Positions 1 through 8,262 of a DNA stretch of 64,000 nt are shown here, piece after piece (position 1 is the stretch's first letter; every line of letters starts with the position of its first letter). The position numbers and the translations under genes were made by a program. The DNA lies in contig NZ_VKKX01000044.1 in the NCBI RefSeq assembly GCF_008271655.1, positions 171,763 to 235,762 of the forward strand. Direction: 5' to 3'. The notes beneath the pieces are model-generated. The model was not told where the DNA came from. It ran no database searches and saw only the letters and a program-made list of their open reading frames with translations. The stretch is from Gemmobacter caeruleus. Its GTDB lineage: Bacteria > Pseudomonadota > Alphaproteobacteria > Rhodobacterales > Rhodobacteraceae.

Positions 1-1
1 G

Positions 2-412
2 TCGCAGGCGCTGGCCGATACCTACCGGCTGGTGTTCAAGTCGCATGCCTATCACTGGAACGTGGAAGGCCCGCTGTTCCACCCGATCCATGTGCTGACC
101 GAGGCGCAGTATACCGACCTGTTTGCCGCCGCCGACGCGCTGGCCGAACGGATCCGCGCGCTTGGCCAGCTGGCGCCGTTCCAGCTGGATGCGATGGCGG
201 AAATGTCCATCGTCAAGGATGCGGGCAAGCTGCCTTCGGCGCAGGATATGGTGGCCGATCTGGCCGCCGATCACGAGGCCGTGGCCAAACGCATGCGCAA
301 GGCGATCGAGGCGGCCGAGAAGGGCAATGATCCCGTCACCGCCGATCTGCTGACCGGGCGCTGCGCCGCGCATGAAAAGGCGGCCTGGATGCTGCGCGCC
401 ACGGCAAAATGA
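2..412 (+). CDS. dps: Dps/ferritin-like DNA-protection protein, 5' truncated by window edge
   Basis: The reading frame is open from base 2 to the TGA at 410-412, so the true start lies left of the window; the GTG at 32 is internal. The visible protein has the Dps signature: HWNVEG, then the helix with E, Y, D and the AERIRALG motif. In the Dps family these residues form the inter-subunit ferroxidase site that oxidises Fe(II) with hydrogen peroxide and stores iron inside a 12-subunit shell. Only about 10-20 N-terminal residues should be missing relative to the usual 150-160. The protein is cytoplasmic and likely a stress protein. DNA binding cannot be judged because the N-terminal tail is absent. 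Confidence 0.9.
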   Translation, partial: SQALADTYRLVFKSHAYHWNVEGPLFHPIHVLTEAQYTDLFAAADALAERIRALGQLAPFQLDAMAEMSIVKDAGKLPSAQDMVADLAADHEAVAKRMRKAIEAAEKGNDPVTADLLTGRCAAHEKAAWMLRATAK

Positions 413-517
413 TCAAATTTTCTTGACAAGCCGATCCGGGGCGGCAATCTCGCCGCACCCGGATCCGGCGCGTCTCCGATGACCAGAATGACGACCTTCA
501 GACCCGAGGAGCGTTCC

Positions 518-1483
518 ATGGCCCTTGAAGACGCCAAGAACGAAGTCGATACCGCCTTCACCCGCAAAAGCCCGCGCGGCTATGCCTTTGAAAACGCCTT
601 TGCCGGCGCCACCAGCTTTCTGCGCCGGACCTATAGCAAGGATCTGACCGGGGTCGATGTCGCCGTGACCGGCGTGCCCTTCGATCAGGCGGTGACCCAT
701 CGCACCGGCACCCGTTTCGGCCCCCGCGCCATCCGCGAGGCGTCGAGCCTGCAACCCTATGATCCGCCGCAGGGCTGGGGCACCGACCCGCTGGAGGATC
801 TGGCGGTGATCGACTACGGCGATCTGGCCTTCGATTATGCCAAGGTCTCGGATTTCCCCGACCGGCTGACCGATCACATCCGCACCATCCTGAACGCAGG
901 CGCGGCCAGCATCACGCTGGGCGGCGATCACTTCATCACCTGGCCGATCCTCAAGGCCTATGCCGAGAAATTCGGCCCGATGAGCGTGATCCATTTCGAC
1001 GCCCATTCCGACCTCTGGGCCGATGACGACCTGACCCGGATCGACCACGGCACCATGATGTACAAGGCGGTCAAGACCGGCATCGTGGACCCGAAACGCT
1101 CGGTCCAGATCGGCATCCGCACCTTCTGCGACGATTATCTGGGGATGAACGTCATCGACGCGCGCGAATGCCACGAGATCGGCGTGGCGCGGATCGTCGA
1201 GAAGGTGAAGGCGATCGTGGGCGACCATCCCGCCTATCTGACCTTCGACATCGACGCGCTCGACCCCGCCTTCGCCCCCGGCACCGGCACGCCGGTCTGG
1301 GGCGGGCTGGCGAGTTGGCAGGCGGCGGCGATCCTGCGTGACCTCGCGGGGGTCAATCTGGTGGGCGGCGATGTGGTGGAGGTCTCGCCCCCCTATGATA
1401 CGACCGGCGCCACCGCGATTGCCGGCGCCCATGTGGCCTACGAGATCCTCTGCCTGCTGCATTGGGCCAAGACCCGCAGATGA
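518..1483 (+). CDS. speB: Agmatinase / ureohydrolase family protein
   Basis: A 321-residue ureohydrolase, predicted to hydrolyse agmatine to putrescine and urea with a binuclear Mn centre. Metal ligands are visible as GGDHF (H138), DAHSD (D161, H163, D165) and DID (D244, D246). The start at 518 is preferred over the ATG at 479 because CGAGGA at 505-510 sits seven bases upstream and the family N-terminus begins near MALEDAK. The stop overlaps the next gene by ATGA (1480-1483), so the two are translationally coupled. A second, distinct ureohydrolase (arginase, 39823) lies elsewhere in the window. Guanidinobutyrase or another guanidino substrate is possible; agmatinase is the best family-level call. 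Confidence 0.88.
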   Translation: MALEDAKNEVDTAFTRKSPRGYAFENAFAGATSFLRRTYSKDLTGVDVAVTGVPFDQAVTHRTGTRFGPRAIREASSLQPYDPPQGWGTDPLEDLAVIDYGDLAFDYAKVSDFPDRLTDHIRTILNAGAASITLGGDHFITWPILKAYAEKFGPMSVIHFDAHSDLWADDDLTRIDHGTMMYKAVKTGIVDPKRSVQIGIRTFCDDYLGMNVIDARECHEIGVARIVEKVKAIVGDHPAYLTFDIDALDPAFAPGTGTPVWGGLASWQAAAILRDLAGVNLVGGDVVEVSPPYDTTGATAIAGAHVAYEILCLLHWAKTRR

Positions 1484-1941
1484 AGTGGATCGCGCTTGTC
1501 ACCTTCGGCCTGCCGCTCCTGGCCGCGCTGTGCTTTTCGGCCTTCGTGCGGCTGGCCCCGGTAGACCCGGCGCGCTGGCATGTGACGCTGGCGGATCACC
1601 CCGCCAGCATCAAGCCGAATGACGCCACTGCCTATGCCGAAGGCGGCGATCTGGCAGCCCCGATCCTGCCCGACAGGCCCGAGGCGGTGCTGGAGCGGCT
1701 GGCGGCCATAGCGCTGGCCGAACCCCGCAGCCGCCTGATCGCCGGCACCCCGGCCGAAGGCCGGATCACGCTGATGCAGCGCTCCGCGCTTTGGGGCATG
1801 CCCGATTTCATCACCGCCGAGGCACGCGCGACCCCGCAAGGCACGCGGCTGGAGATCTGGTCGCGCGCCCGCTTCGGCTTCAGCGATTTCGGCACCAACC
1901 GCGCCCGGCTGGAACGCTGGATCGCCGGCCTGCGCGGCTGA
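1480..1941 (+). CDS. DUF1499-type membrane-anchored protein
   Basis: A 153-residue protein starting at the ATG that overlaps the speB stop; the upstream ATG at 1462 lies inside speB and lacks its own ribosome site. Residues about 4-24 form one hydrophobic segment (membrane anchor or uncleaved signal). The rest resembles the DUF1499 family, with the SALWGMPDFITAEA and RFGFSDFGTNRARLERW stretches in the conserved C-terminal half. No enzymatic role is established for the family. Coupling to agmatinase suggests co-expression, not necessarily shared function. Confidence 0.7.
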   Translation: MKWIALVTFGLPLLAALCFSAFVRLAPVDPARWHVTLADHPASIKPNDATAYAEGGDLAAPILPDRPEAVLERLAAIALAEPRSRLIAGTPAEGRITLMQRSALWGMPDFITAEARATPQGTRLEIWSRARFGFSDFGTNRARLERWIAGLRG

Positions 1942-1950
1942 GACCGGGCA

Positions 1951-2109
1951 GGGGGCGCTCGCGCCCCCTCTGGGCCTTGCGGCCCATTCACCCCCTGAGG
2001 ATATTTATGAACAGATGAATGGACGTGCCTTCCCCTTCATCTGTTCATAAATATCCTCGGGGGGAGGCCCGGCACGGGCCGTGGGGGGCAGACAGCCCCC
2101 CTTCTTTTT
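1951..2109. repeat. Composite palindromic intergenic repeat, full copy A
   Basis: The order is: hairpin GGGGGCGCTCGCGCCCCC (1951-1968); a small GGCC hairpin; a long inverted repeat with arms at 1991-2019 and 2036-2064 built on GAGGATATTTATGAACAGATGAA; then hairpin GGGGGGCAGACAGCCCCCC (2083-2101) followed by TTCTTTTT. The final hairpin plus T-run looks like a rho-independent terminator for the speB operon. The same composite recurs at 21799-21950 and as halves at 35220 and 63075. It fills most of the 326-base gap before rpsB. Confidence 0.85.
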
Positions 2110-2123
2110 CGGGGTGGTGGGGC

Positions 2124-2152
2124 TTGCAATCCGGCCGGGGGGGCTGTATGGG
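2124..2152 (+). promoter_or_regulatory. Putative rpsB promoter and structured leader
   Basis: TTGCAA (2124-2129) and TATGGG (2147-2152) are separated by 17 bases, giving a predicted start near 2159 and a leader of about 110 bases. The leader can form several GC-rich hairpins, for example GGGG (2190s) with CCCC around GAGACAT, and GGGAGAGATCCC near 2217-2228. Ribosomal protein S2 commonly represses its own mRNA through the leader in other bacteria. Whether this leader does so is inference. Confidence 0.5.
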
Positions 2153-2267
2153 CTGCCTCACTTCACAGGCGAGGCTTGGGCCCTCGGGGGAGACATCCCC
2201 GCGGGTCCGCCGGTTGGGAGAGATCCCTCAAGGCTTCGCCGAGGCGCAAACCGGAAAGGAAATGGAC

Positions 2268-3023
2268 ATGGCGCTCCCCGAGTTTTCCATGCGTCAGCTG
2301 CTTGAAGCTGGCGTTCACTACGGCCACCAGACCGCTCGCTGGAACCCCCGCATGGGCGAGTTCATCTATGGCGACCGCAACGGCATCCACATCATCGACC
2401 TGACCCAGACCGTCCCGATGCTGGACCAGGCGCTGAAGGTCGTGCGCGACACCGTCGCCAAGGGCGGCCGCATCCTGTTCGTCGGCACCAAGCGTCAGGC
2501 CCAGAAGCCGATCGCCGAAGCCGCCGAGAAATGCGCGCAATACTACATGAACCACCGCTGGCTCGGTGGCACGCTGACCAACTGGAAGACCGTGTCGCAG
2601 TCGATCCAGCGTCTGAAGCAGTTCGACGAACTGCTGGCTTCGGGCGCCGAGGGCCTGACCAAGAAAGAGCGTCTGAACATGGAACGCGAACAGTCGAAGC
2701 TTCAGGCTTCGCTGGGCGGTATCCGTGAAATGGGCGGCGTGCCGGATCTGCTGTTCGTGATCGACGTGGGCAAGGAAGACCTCGCTCTGCTGGAAGCCAA
2801 GAAGCTGGGCATTCCGGTCGTGGCCGTGGTCGATACCAACTGCTCGCCCAAGGGCGTGGACTATGTGATCCCGGGCAATGACGACGCGGCCCGCGCGATC
2901 GCGCTTTATTGCGACCTCGTGGCCCGTGCCGCGCTGGACGGCATGTCGGCGCAGCTGGGCGCCGCGGGCGTTGACCTTGGCGCGCTGGAAGAAGCGCCCG
3001 AGGAAGAGGCCGCCGAAGCCTGA
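2268..3023 (+). CDS. rpsB: 30S ribosomal protein S2
   Basis: A 251-residue uS2 protein of the small-subunit head. The N-terminus [20 protein letters not shown] and the motifs [22 protein letters not shown] and [12 protein letters not shown] are family hallmarks. The frame is open to 2019, but AAAGGA at 2255-2260 lies seven bases before ATG 2268, which sets the start; the ATG at 2262 is too close to it. The acidic tail ([11 protein letters not shown]) is typical of alphaproteobacteria. It is followed by tsf, the near-universal rpsB-tsf order. Confidence 0.97.
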   Translation: MALPEFSMRQLLEAGVHYGHQTARWNPRMGEFIYGDRNGIHIIDLTQTVPMLDQALKVVRDTVAKGGRILFVGTKRQAQKPIAEAAEKCAQYYMNHRWLGGTLTNWKTVSQSIQRLKQFDELLASGAEGLTKKERLNMEREQSKLQASLGGIREMGGVPDLLFVIDVGKEDLALLEAKKLGIPVVAVVDTNCSPKGVDYVIPGNDDAARAIALYCDLVARAALDGMSAQLGAAGVDLGALEEAPEEEAAEA

Positions 3024-3119
3024 TCCCGCTGACGGGGGGCGCCCGGGGCGCCTTTCGTTGCAGAAGCGTTACCCGGCGGGCGTCAGCCTGCCGGGCCTCT
3101 CGTTCCAGGAGATGATGAC

Positions 3120-4016
3120 ATGACGATCACCGCTGCGATGGTGAAGGAACTGCGCGAATCGACCGGCGCAGGCATGATGGACGCCAAGAAGGCGCTGACC
3201 GAAGTGAACGGCGACATGGAAGCCGCCGTGGACTGGCTGCGCACCAAGGGCCTGGCGAAAGCCGCCAAGAAGGCCGACCGTGTGGCCGCCGAAGGTCTGG
3301 TCGGTGTGGCCGTGGCCGGTGGCAAGGGTGTCGCGGTCGAGGTGAACTCGGAAACCGATTTCGTCGGCAAGAATGCCGATTTCCAGAATCTCGTGCGCGG
3401 GATCACCACCACCGCCCTCGGCGTGGCCAATGTGGACGCGCTGCGCACCGCCGATCTGGCTGGCAAATCGGTCGAGGCCTCGCTGACCGACGCGATCGCC
3501 ACCATCGGCGAAAACATGACCCTGCGCCGGATGGCCGCCGTGGAAGGTGACTCGGTCGCCGCCTATATCCACACCGCTGCCGCCGAAGGTCTGGGCCGCA
3601 TCGGCGTGCTGGTCGCGCTGAAAGGGGCCGATAACGGCATCGGCAAGCAGATCGCCATGCACATCGCCGCCACCTCGCCGGTGTCGCTGTCGGAAGCCGA
3701 CATGGACCCGACGGTGGTGGAGCGTGAACTGGCCGTGCAGACCGCCAAGGCGCTGGAAGAAAACGCCGCCTCGGCCAAGCCGAAGCCCGAGCAGGTGATC
3801 CAGAACAACATCATCCCGGGCCGGATGAAGAAGTTCTTCGAGGAATCGACCCTGCTGAACCAGAAATTCGTCATCAACCCCGATGTCACCGTGGCCCAGG
3901 CCGCCAAGGACGCGGGCGTCGAGGTCGTGGGCTTTGTGCGCATGGCTGTGGGCGAAGGCATCGAGAAAGAGAAAGAGGATTTCGCCGCCGAAGTGGCGAA
4001 AGCCCTGCAAGGCTGA
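3120..4016 (+). CDS. tsf: Translation elongation factor Ts
   Basis: A 298-residue EF-Ts, the nucleotide-exchange factor that regenerates EF-Tu-GTP. The N-terminal UBA-like segment contains [12 protein letters not shown], and the TDFVGKN motif that inserts into EF-Tu is present near residue 80. AGGAG at 3108-3112 sits seven bases before the ATG. The 96-base gap to rpsB contains a short GGCGCC hairpin near 3038-3052 that could set the rpsB/tsf transcript ratio. A strong terminator follows the gene. Confidence 0.97.
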   Translation: MTITAAMVKELRESTGAGMMDAKKALTEVNGDMEAAVDWLRTKGLAKAAKKADRVAAEGLVGVAVAGGKGVAVEVNSETDFVGKNADFQNLVRGITTTALGVANVDALRTADLAGKSVEASLTDAIATIGENMTLRRMAAVEGDSVAAYIHTAAAEGLGRIGVLVALKGADNGIGKQIAMHIAATSPVSLSEADMDPTVVERELAVQTAKALEENAASAKPKPEQVIQNNIIPGRMKKFFEESTLLNQKFVINPDVTVAQAAKDAGVEVVGFVRMAVGEGIEKEKEDFAAEVAKALQG

Positions 4017-4041
4017 TCCCGCATCTGTGGGACGACGGATC

Positions 4042-4070
4042 GGGCGGCGCCTTCGGGTGCCGCCCTTTTT
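4042..4070 (+). terminator. Rho-independent terminator of rpsB-tsf
   Basis: GGGCGGCGCC and GGTGCCGCCC form a 10-pair stem (one G-T pair) closed by a TTCG tetraloop and followed by five T residues. This is a textbook intrinsic terminator 26 bases after the tsf stop. Confidence 0.9.
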
Positions 4071-4084
4071 CATGTCGCGGCCAC

Positions 4085-4128
4085 AAAAAAGCGGCGCGGC
4101 GCGTCCTGAAAAGGGATGCGCCGCGCCG
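4085..4128 (-). terminator. Terminator for the leftward LuxR-type gene
   Basis: Read on the minus strand, CGGCGCGGCGC (4118-4128) pairs with GCGCCGCGCCG (4092-4102), and the run AAAAAA at 4085-4090 becomes a T-tail. With the tsf terminator it closes two converging units. Bases 4129-4322 hold no convincing gene or site; short frames there lack a ribosome site and family resemblance. Confidence 0.8.
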
Positions 4129-4323
4129 GGGTAACCGATGGAATGTTGTCCCCACCCAAACAGCCAACCGCAGCGACAGAATGGTCGCCCGGCATGGATA
4201 CGCCGCCCGTCGGGCGGATGAGATGGTCGGCCTGAAATGCCTCCGACCACCGCGATATCGCGTCACGGGCCACCACCCGGAACGGATATGGTCACCTAAC
4301 CCAAAAGGATGACGTTGCGTAAG

Positions 4324-5094
4324 TCAGGAATTCCTGACCTCATCTCCGCGAAAAATCTGGTTGAGCAGCGTAGCCTTGGCCACCGCCTGCGCCGAACTTT
4401 CGACATCCAGCACCTGCCGCGCCAGCCGCAGATGCTTTTCCACCATGGCGGCCGAGACCCCCATCAGCGCGGCGATATCCTGCGTCGTCTTGCCCTCGGC
4501 CACCCATTGCAGCGCCTCGCGCTGGCGCTGCGACAGTTGCGGGCGGCGCACCGGCAGCGGCAACTGACACAGGCGCAGATGCATCATGTTGGCCACCGCC
4601 AGCAGCGCCGCCCCCTCGCGCGCCCAGATCGCATCAACGGCGTCATGATCCAGCCCGGTATCAGCCGCCAGCCCCATGGCGGCGCGCTGATGTGCGGTCG
4701 GGTCGGGAAAGCTGATGGTGATGCCGGCGCGCAGCCCCCATTCGGCATTGCGCTGCACCGCCTGCGCCTCCTCGGGCGGCAGAAGGCCGGCGCGCAGCCG
4801 GTCTTCGACCCATCTCCAGCTACAGGTGCCGCGATTTTCAAGCGCCCAGCGATAGAGCGCGGTGCGCGCATAAAAGCCACCGCGAAAATAGAACTGGCCA
4901 TAGTCGGGCGGAAAGCTGGTCAGATAGACCGCATCATCGGGGCTGCCCATGTTGCCGGCCTTGCGAAACCGCGTCATGCCGTAATTCGCCCGGGCGAAAC
5001 CGCAGGTCGCGAAATGCGCTACCGCCAGCGACCATACCGTCTCGGCGGTCTCTGCGGCGGCGATCCGGTTGAGCAATTCCCAGGGGCCTGACAT
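4324..5094 (-). CDS. Orphan LuxR-type regulator (autoinducer-binding-like domain + HTH)
   Basis: A 256-residue protein with an N-terminal autoinducer-binding-like domain (about 10-160) and a C-terminal GerE/LuxR helix-turn-helix (about 185-245: LSQRQREALQWVAEGKT, IAALMGVSAAMVEKHL). AAGGAG six bases before ATG 5094 decides this start over 5142. No luxI-type synthase is in the window. The region aligning with the usual W-x3-Y and D-P ligand residues reads PPDYGQFYF and YARTALYRW, so the tryptophan and the D-P pair are replaced. Binding of an ordinary acyl-homoserine lactone is therefore doubtful. It diverges from the flavoprotein at 5244 across 149 bases, which makes that gene a candidate target. 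Confidence 0.82.
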   Translation of the reverse strand: MSGPWELLNRIAAAETAETVWSLAVAHFATCGFARANYGMTRFRKAGNMGSPDDAVYLTSFPPDYGQFYFRGGFYARTALYRWALENRGTCSWRWVEDRLRAGLLPPEEAQAVQRNAEWGLRAGITISFPDPTAHQRAAMGLAADTGLDHDAVDAIWAREGAALLAVANMMHLRLCQLPLPVRRPQLSQRQREALQWVAEGKTTQDIAALMGVSAAMVEKHLRLARQVLDVESSAQAVAKATLLNQIFRGDEVRNS

Positions 5095-5243
5095 CCGCAA
5101 CTCCTTGAAATACCATGGCCGGGCCAAAACCGTCGCCGGCAAGTCGCTGGCAGAGCGGCTTGTGCCCGAACTTTGTCATAGCCCGAACCAAAGCCCGGGT
5201 CGAGACGCGCCGGGCCGCGAGACAGGCGAGAGAAGGGCAGGCG

Positions 5244-6422
5244 ATGGCACAAAGCTATGACGTGGTGGTGATCGGCGGCGCGGTGATGGGGGCCTCGGTC
5301 GCGTTCTGGCTGACGCGGCTGTCGCCCGGGCTGCGCGTCCTGGTGGCCGAACGCGACCCGAGCTTTGCCCAGGCCTCTACCGCCCTGTCGGTGGCCTCGA
5401 TCCGCCAGCAATTCACCACGGCGGTGAATGTGGAGATCTCGCGCTTTGGCGTCGATTTCATCCGCGATTTCGCGGCAAATCTGGGCGGGCAGGGCGAGGT
5501 GGCCTCGCTCGGGCTCAAGGAAAACGGCTATCTTTTCCTGACCCAGACCGCCGAGGGCCGCGCGCTGCTGGAAAGCGTGGCGCAGATGCAGCGTGACCAT
5601 GGCGCCGCGACCGAGGTGCTGCCGCCCGAGGCGATCAAGGCGCGCTTTCCCTGGCTCAATACCGAGGATCTGAGCGCGGCAAGTTTTGGCAGCCGCGACG
5701 AGGGCTGGTTTGACAATATGGGGCTGCTGGCGGGGTTTCGGAACGCCGCCCGGGCGCAGGGCGCGACGTTCGTGCGCGACCGGGCGACCGGCCTGCGGGT
5801 TGAGGGCGGCCGTGTCACCGGGGTCATGTTGCAGGAACGCGGGCTGATCGAATGCGCCATCGCGGTCAATGCCGCCGGCACCCGCGCGGCCGAGATCTGC
5901 CGCTGGGCCGGGCTTGACCTGCCGGTCGAGCCGCGCAAGCGTACGGTCTTTGTGATCGACGCGCCGAATGCCCGCCATGCCGAGGCGCCGCTTTTGGTGG
6001 ATCGCGGCTTTTACCTGCGCCCTGAACAGGATCACTGGATCACCGCCACCGTGCCCGATACCGACGGCCCCTGCGCGCCCGACGATTTCGACCCCGACCT
6101 GCATCTGTTCGAAGACGTGATCTGGGAACAGCTCTGGCATCGGGCGCCGGGGTTTGATGCGGTCAAGGTCGTGCGCCACTGGGTTGGCCATTACGCCTAT
6201 AACACCCTGGACCAGAACGCGATTCTGGGGCCGCATCCGGCGCTGCCCAGCCTTTTCCTGATGAACGGCTTTTCCGGCCATGGGCTGCAACAGGCGCCGG
6301 CTGTCGGGCGCGGCATTGCCGAACATATCCTGACTGGCGGCTGGCAGAGCCTGGATCTGAGCGATCTTTCCGTGGCCCGCGTGCTGGAAAACCGGCCCTT
6401 CCGCGAACAGGCGGTGGTCTGA
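5244..6422 (+). CDS. FAD-dependent oxidoreductase, DAO/FOXRED1-like
   Basis: A 392-residue flavoprotein of the D-amino-acid oxidase superfamily. The Rossmann motif VVVIGGAVMG is at the N-terminus, ASTALSVASIRQQF follows about 45 residues in, and NGFSGHGLQQAPAVGR near the C-terminus is the second FAD-contacting segment. The SIRQQF stretch and overall layout resemble FOXRED1 and the sarcosine/dimethylglycine oxidase group, so an N-substituted amino acid is a likely substrate; the exact one cannot be read. The start at 5244 has AGAAGGG at 5231-5237, and the longer frame to 5115 would run into the divergent promoter. It converges on sulP with a four-base gap. Confidence 0.8.
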   Translation: MAQSYDVVVIGGAVMGASVAFWLTRLSPGLRVLVAERDPSFAQASTALSVASIRQQFTTAVNVEISRFGVDFIRDFAANLGGQGEVASLGLKENGYLFLTQTAEGRALLESVAQMQRDHGAATEVLPPEAIKARFPWLNTEDLSAASFGSRDEGWFDNMGLLAGFRNAARAQGATFVRDRATGLRVEGGRVTGVMLQERGLIECAIAVNAAGTRAAEICRWAGLDLPVEPRKRTVFVIDAPNARHAEAPLLVDRGFYLRPEQDHWITATVPDTDGPCAPDDFDPDLHLFEDVIWEQLWHRAPGFDAVKVVRHWVGHYAYNTLDQNAILGPHPALPSLFLMNGFSGHGLQQAPAVGRGIAEHILTGGWQSLDLSDLSVARVLENRPFREQAVV

Positions 6423-6426
6423 GCGA

Positions 6427-8181
6427 TCAGCGCGCCGCGCGCGGGCGGGCGGTTTCGCCCCGCGCGGCGTCATGGGTGGCCCGGGTGATCTCGGGCGCCA
6501 GCGCCATCAGCGCATCATATTGCGTGAGAAAGACCCGCCCCGACAGATCGGTCAGGAAATGGCTGCGCAGCAGCCGGTCCATCACCGGGCCTTTCACCTC
6601 GGTCAGGTGCAGCGCCACGCCGCCATCGGCCAGCCGGTGATTGAGCGCCTCCAGCGTCTCGAGGGCCGAACTGTCGATCCGGTTCACCGCTGCGCAATTC
6701 AGCACGATATGGCGCAGCCCCGGCTGTTCGGCCAGCGCCGCCAGCAAGCGGTCCTCCAGAAAGCGGGCATTGGGGAAATACAGGCTTTCGTCGATGCGGA
6801 TCGACAGCACATCGGGCACCGTCACCACCTCATGCCGCTGCACATTGCGGAAATGCTCGGTCCCGGGCACCTGGCCCACCACCGCGACATGCGGCCGCGA
6901 GGATCGCCACAGATGCAGCCCGATCGACAGCAGCACCCCGGCGCTGATCCCGGCCTCGACCCCGATCAGCAGCGTGACCAGAATCGTCGCCAGCATCGCC
7001 GCGAAATCGCCCCGGCTATAGTCCCAGGTGCGGCGCAGCGCGCCCAGATCGACCAGGCTCAGCACCGCGACGATGATCGTGGCCGCCAGCGTGACCTTGG
7101 GCAGAAAGAACAGGGCAGGGGTCAGGGCCAGCGTTGCCACCGCCATGCCGATGGCGGTAAAGGCGCCCGCCGCCGGCGTCTCGGCCCCGGCGTCGAAATT
7201 CACCACCGACCGGGCAAAGCCTCCGGTCACCGGAAAGCCGCCCGAGACGCCCGCCCCGATATTCGACAGGCCAAGCGCCAGCAATTCCTGATCGGGATCA
7301 ATGCGTTGCCGCCGCTTGGCCGCCAGGGTCTGCGCCACCGAAATGGTTTCGACATAGCCCACGAGCGAGATCAGCGCCGCCGGCAGCAGGATCTGGCGCC
7401 AGAGATCGGGGTCGAAATCCGGCAGGCGCGGCAAGGGCAGGCCACGCGGGATCTCGCCCACGATCGGCAGGTCGAGCGCGAGGCCCCAGCTCAGCGCCGT
7501 GGTCACCGCCACCGCGACGACCGGCGCCGCCCGTGCCATGGCGCCCGCCAGCCTTGCGCCCAGCCCCAGCCGCATCAGCAGCGGCTTCAGCCGGCTCCGC
7601 GTCCAGAACAGGAAGGCCAGCACGGGCAGCCCGATCAGCGCCGCCACGATATTGGCTTGCGTCAGCTTGTCCGCCAGCGCCGCCAGCAGATGCGGCAACG
7701 TCTCGCCCCGCACCGACAGGCCCAGAAGCTGCGGCATCTGCCCGGCGGCGATCAGCAGGCCAGAGGCGGTGATAAAGCCCGAAATCACCGGATGGCTGAT
7801 GAAATTCGCAATGAAACCCAGGCGGAGCAGCCCCATCCCCGCCAGCATCAGCCCCGACAGCACCGCCAGCGCCACCGCCGCACCCAAATATTCGGCGCTG
7901 CCCTCGGCCGCCAGCGGCGCCACGGCCGCCGCCGTCATCAGGCTGACCACCGCCACCGGCCCCACGGCCAGCGTGCGCGAGGTGCCGAAGACCGCATAGA
8001 TCACCAGCGGCGCGATGGAGGCATAAAGCCCGACCTCGGGCGGCAGCCCCGCCAGCAGCGCATAGGCGAGCGATTGCGGGATCAGCATGATGGTGACGAT
8101 CACCGCCGCCAGCAGGTCATTGCCAAAGGCCCCGCGGCTATAGCGCGGCGCCCAGTCGAGAATGGGCAGGAACTGGCGCAT
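6427..8181 (-). CDS. SulP-family anion permease with STAS domain
   Basis: A 584-residue inner-membrane transporter with about 12 hydrophobic segments (residues 20-420). The SulP signature IMLIPQSLAYALLAGLPPEVGLYAS is near the N-terminus, and a C-terminal STAS domain (about 440-560) carries NCAAVNRIDSSALETL. SulP proteins move sulfate, bicarbonate or other anions; the substrate cannot be assigned from sequence. GGAGAG precedes the ATG. It is the last gene of a leftward series after rpe, but an inverted repeat at 8237-8262 suggests separate control. Confidence 0.88.
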   Translation of the reverse strand: MRQFLPILDWAPRYSRGAFGNDLLAAVIVTIMLIPQSLAYALLAGLPPEVGLYASIAPLVIYAVFGTSRTLAVGPVAVVSLMTAAAVAPLAAEGSAEYLGAAVALAVLSGLMLAGMGLLRLGFIANFISHPVISGFITASGLLIAAGQMPQLLGLSVRGETLPHLLAALADKLTQANIVAALIGLPVLAFLFWTRSRLKPLLMRLGLGARLAGAMARAAPVVAVAVTTALSWGLALDLPIVGEIPRGLPLPRLPDFDPDLWRQILLPAALISLVGYVETISVAQTLAAKRRQRIDPDQELLALGLSNIGAGVSGGFPVTGGFARSVVNFDAGAETPAAGAFTAIGMAVATLALTPALFFLPKVTLAATIIVAVLSLVDLGALRRTWDYSRGDFAAMLATILVTLLIGVEAGISAGVLLSIGLHLWRSSRPHVAVVGQVPGTEHFRNVQRHEVVTVPDVLSIRIDESLYFPNARFLEDRLLAALAEQPGLRHIVLNCAAVNRIDSSALETLEALNHRLADGGVALHLTEVKGPVMDRLLRSHFLTDLSGRVFLTQYDALMALAPEITRATHDAARGETARPRAAR

Positions 8182-8236
8182 CGGCTCTCCGTCTGCCGGC
8201 GGAATGCCGGTTCAGTCAGAGCTAGCCTGCGTTGCT

Positions 8237-8262
8237 ACATATTTCAAGTATTGAATATATGT
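8237..8262. promoter_or_regulatory. AT-rich inverted repeat upstream of sulP
   Basis: ACATATTTCAA (8237-8247) and TTGAATATATGT (8251-8262) form a near-perfect inverted repeat about one base long of exact symmetry. It lies between the rpe stop and the sulP start in an otherwise GC-rich setting and looks like a repressor site. Which regulator binds is unknown. Confidence 0.5.

Noticed and set aside
2019-2267. 83-residue N-terminal extension of S2
   Set aside because: It starts inside the palindromic repeat and crosses the putative promoter; S2 homologues begin at MALPEF.
4323-4338. lux box for the LuxR-type regulator
   Set aside because: It lies at the 3' end of the gene, not upstream of a promoter, and lacks the ACCTG/CAGGT arms of AHL boxes.
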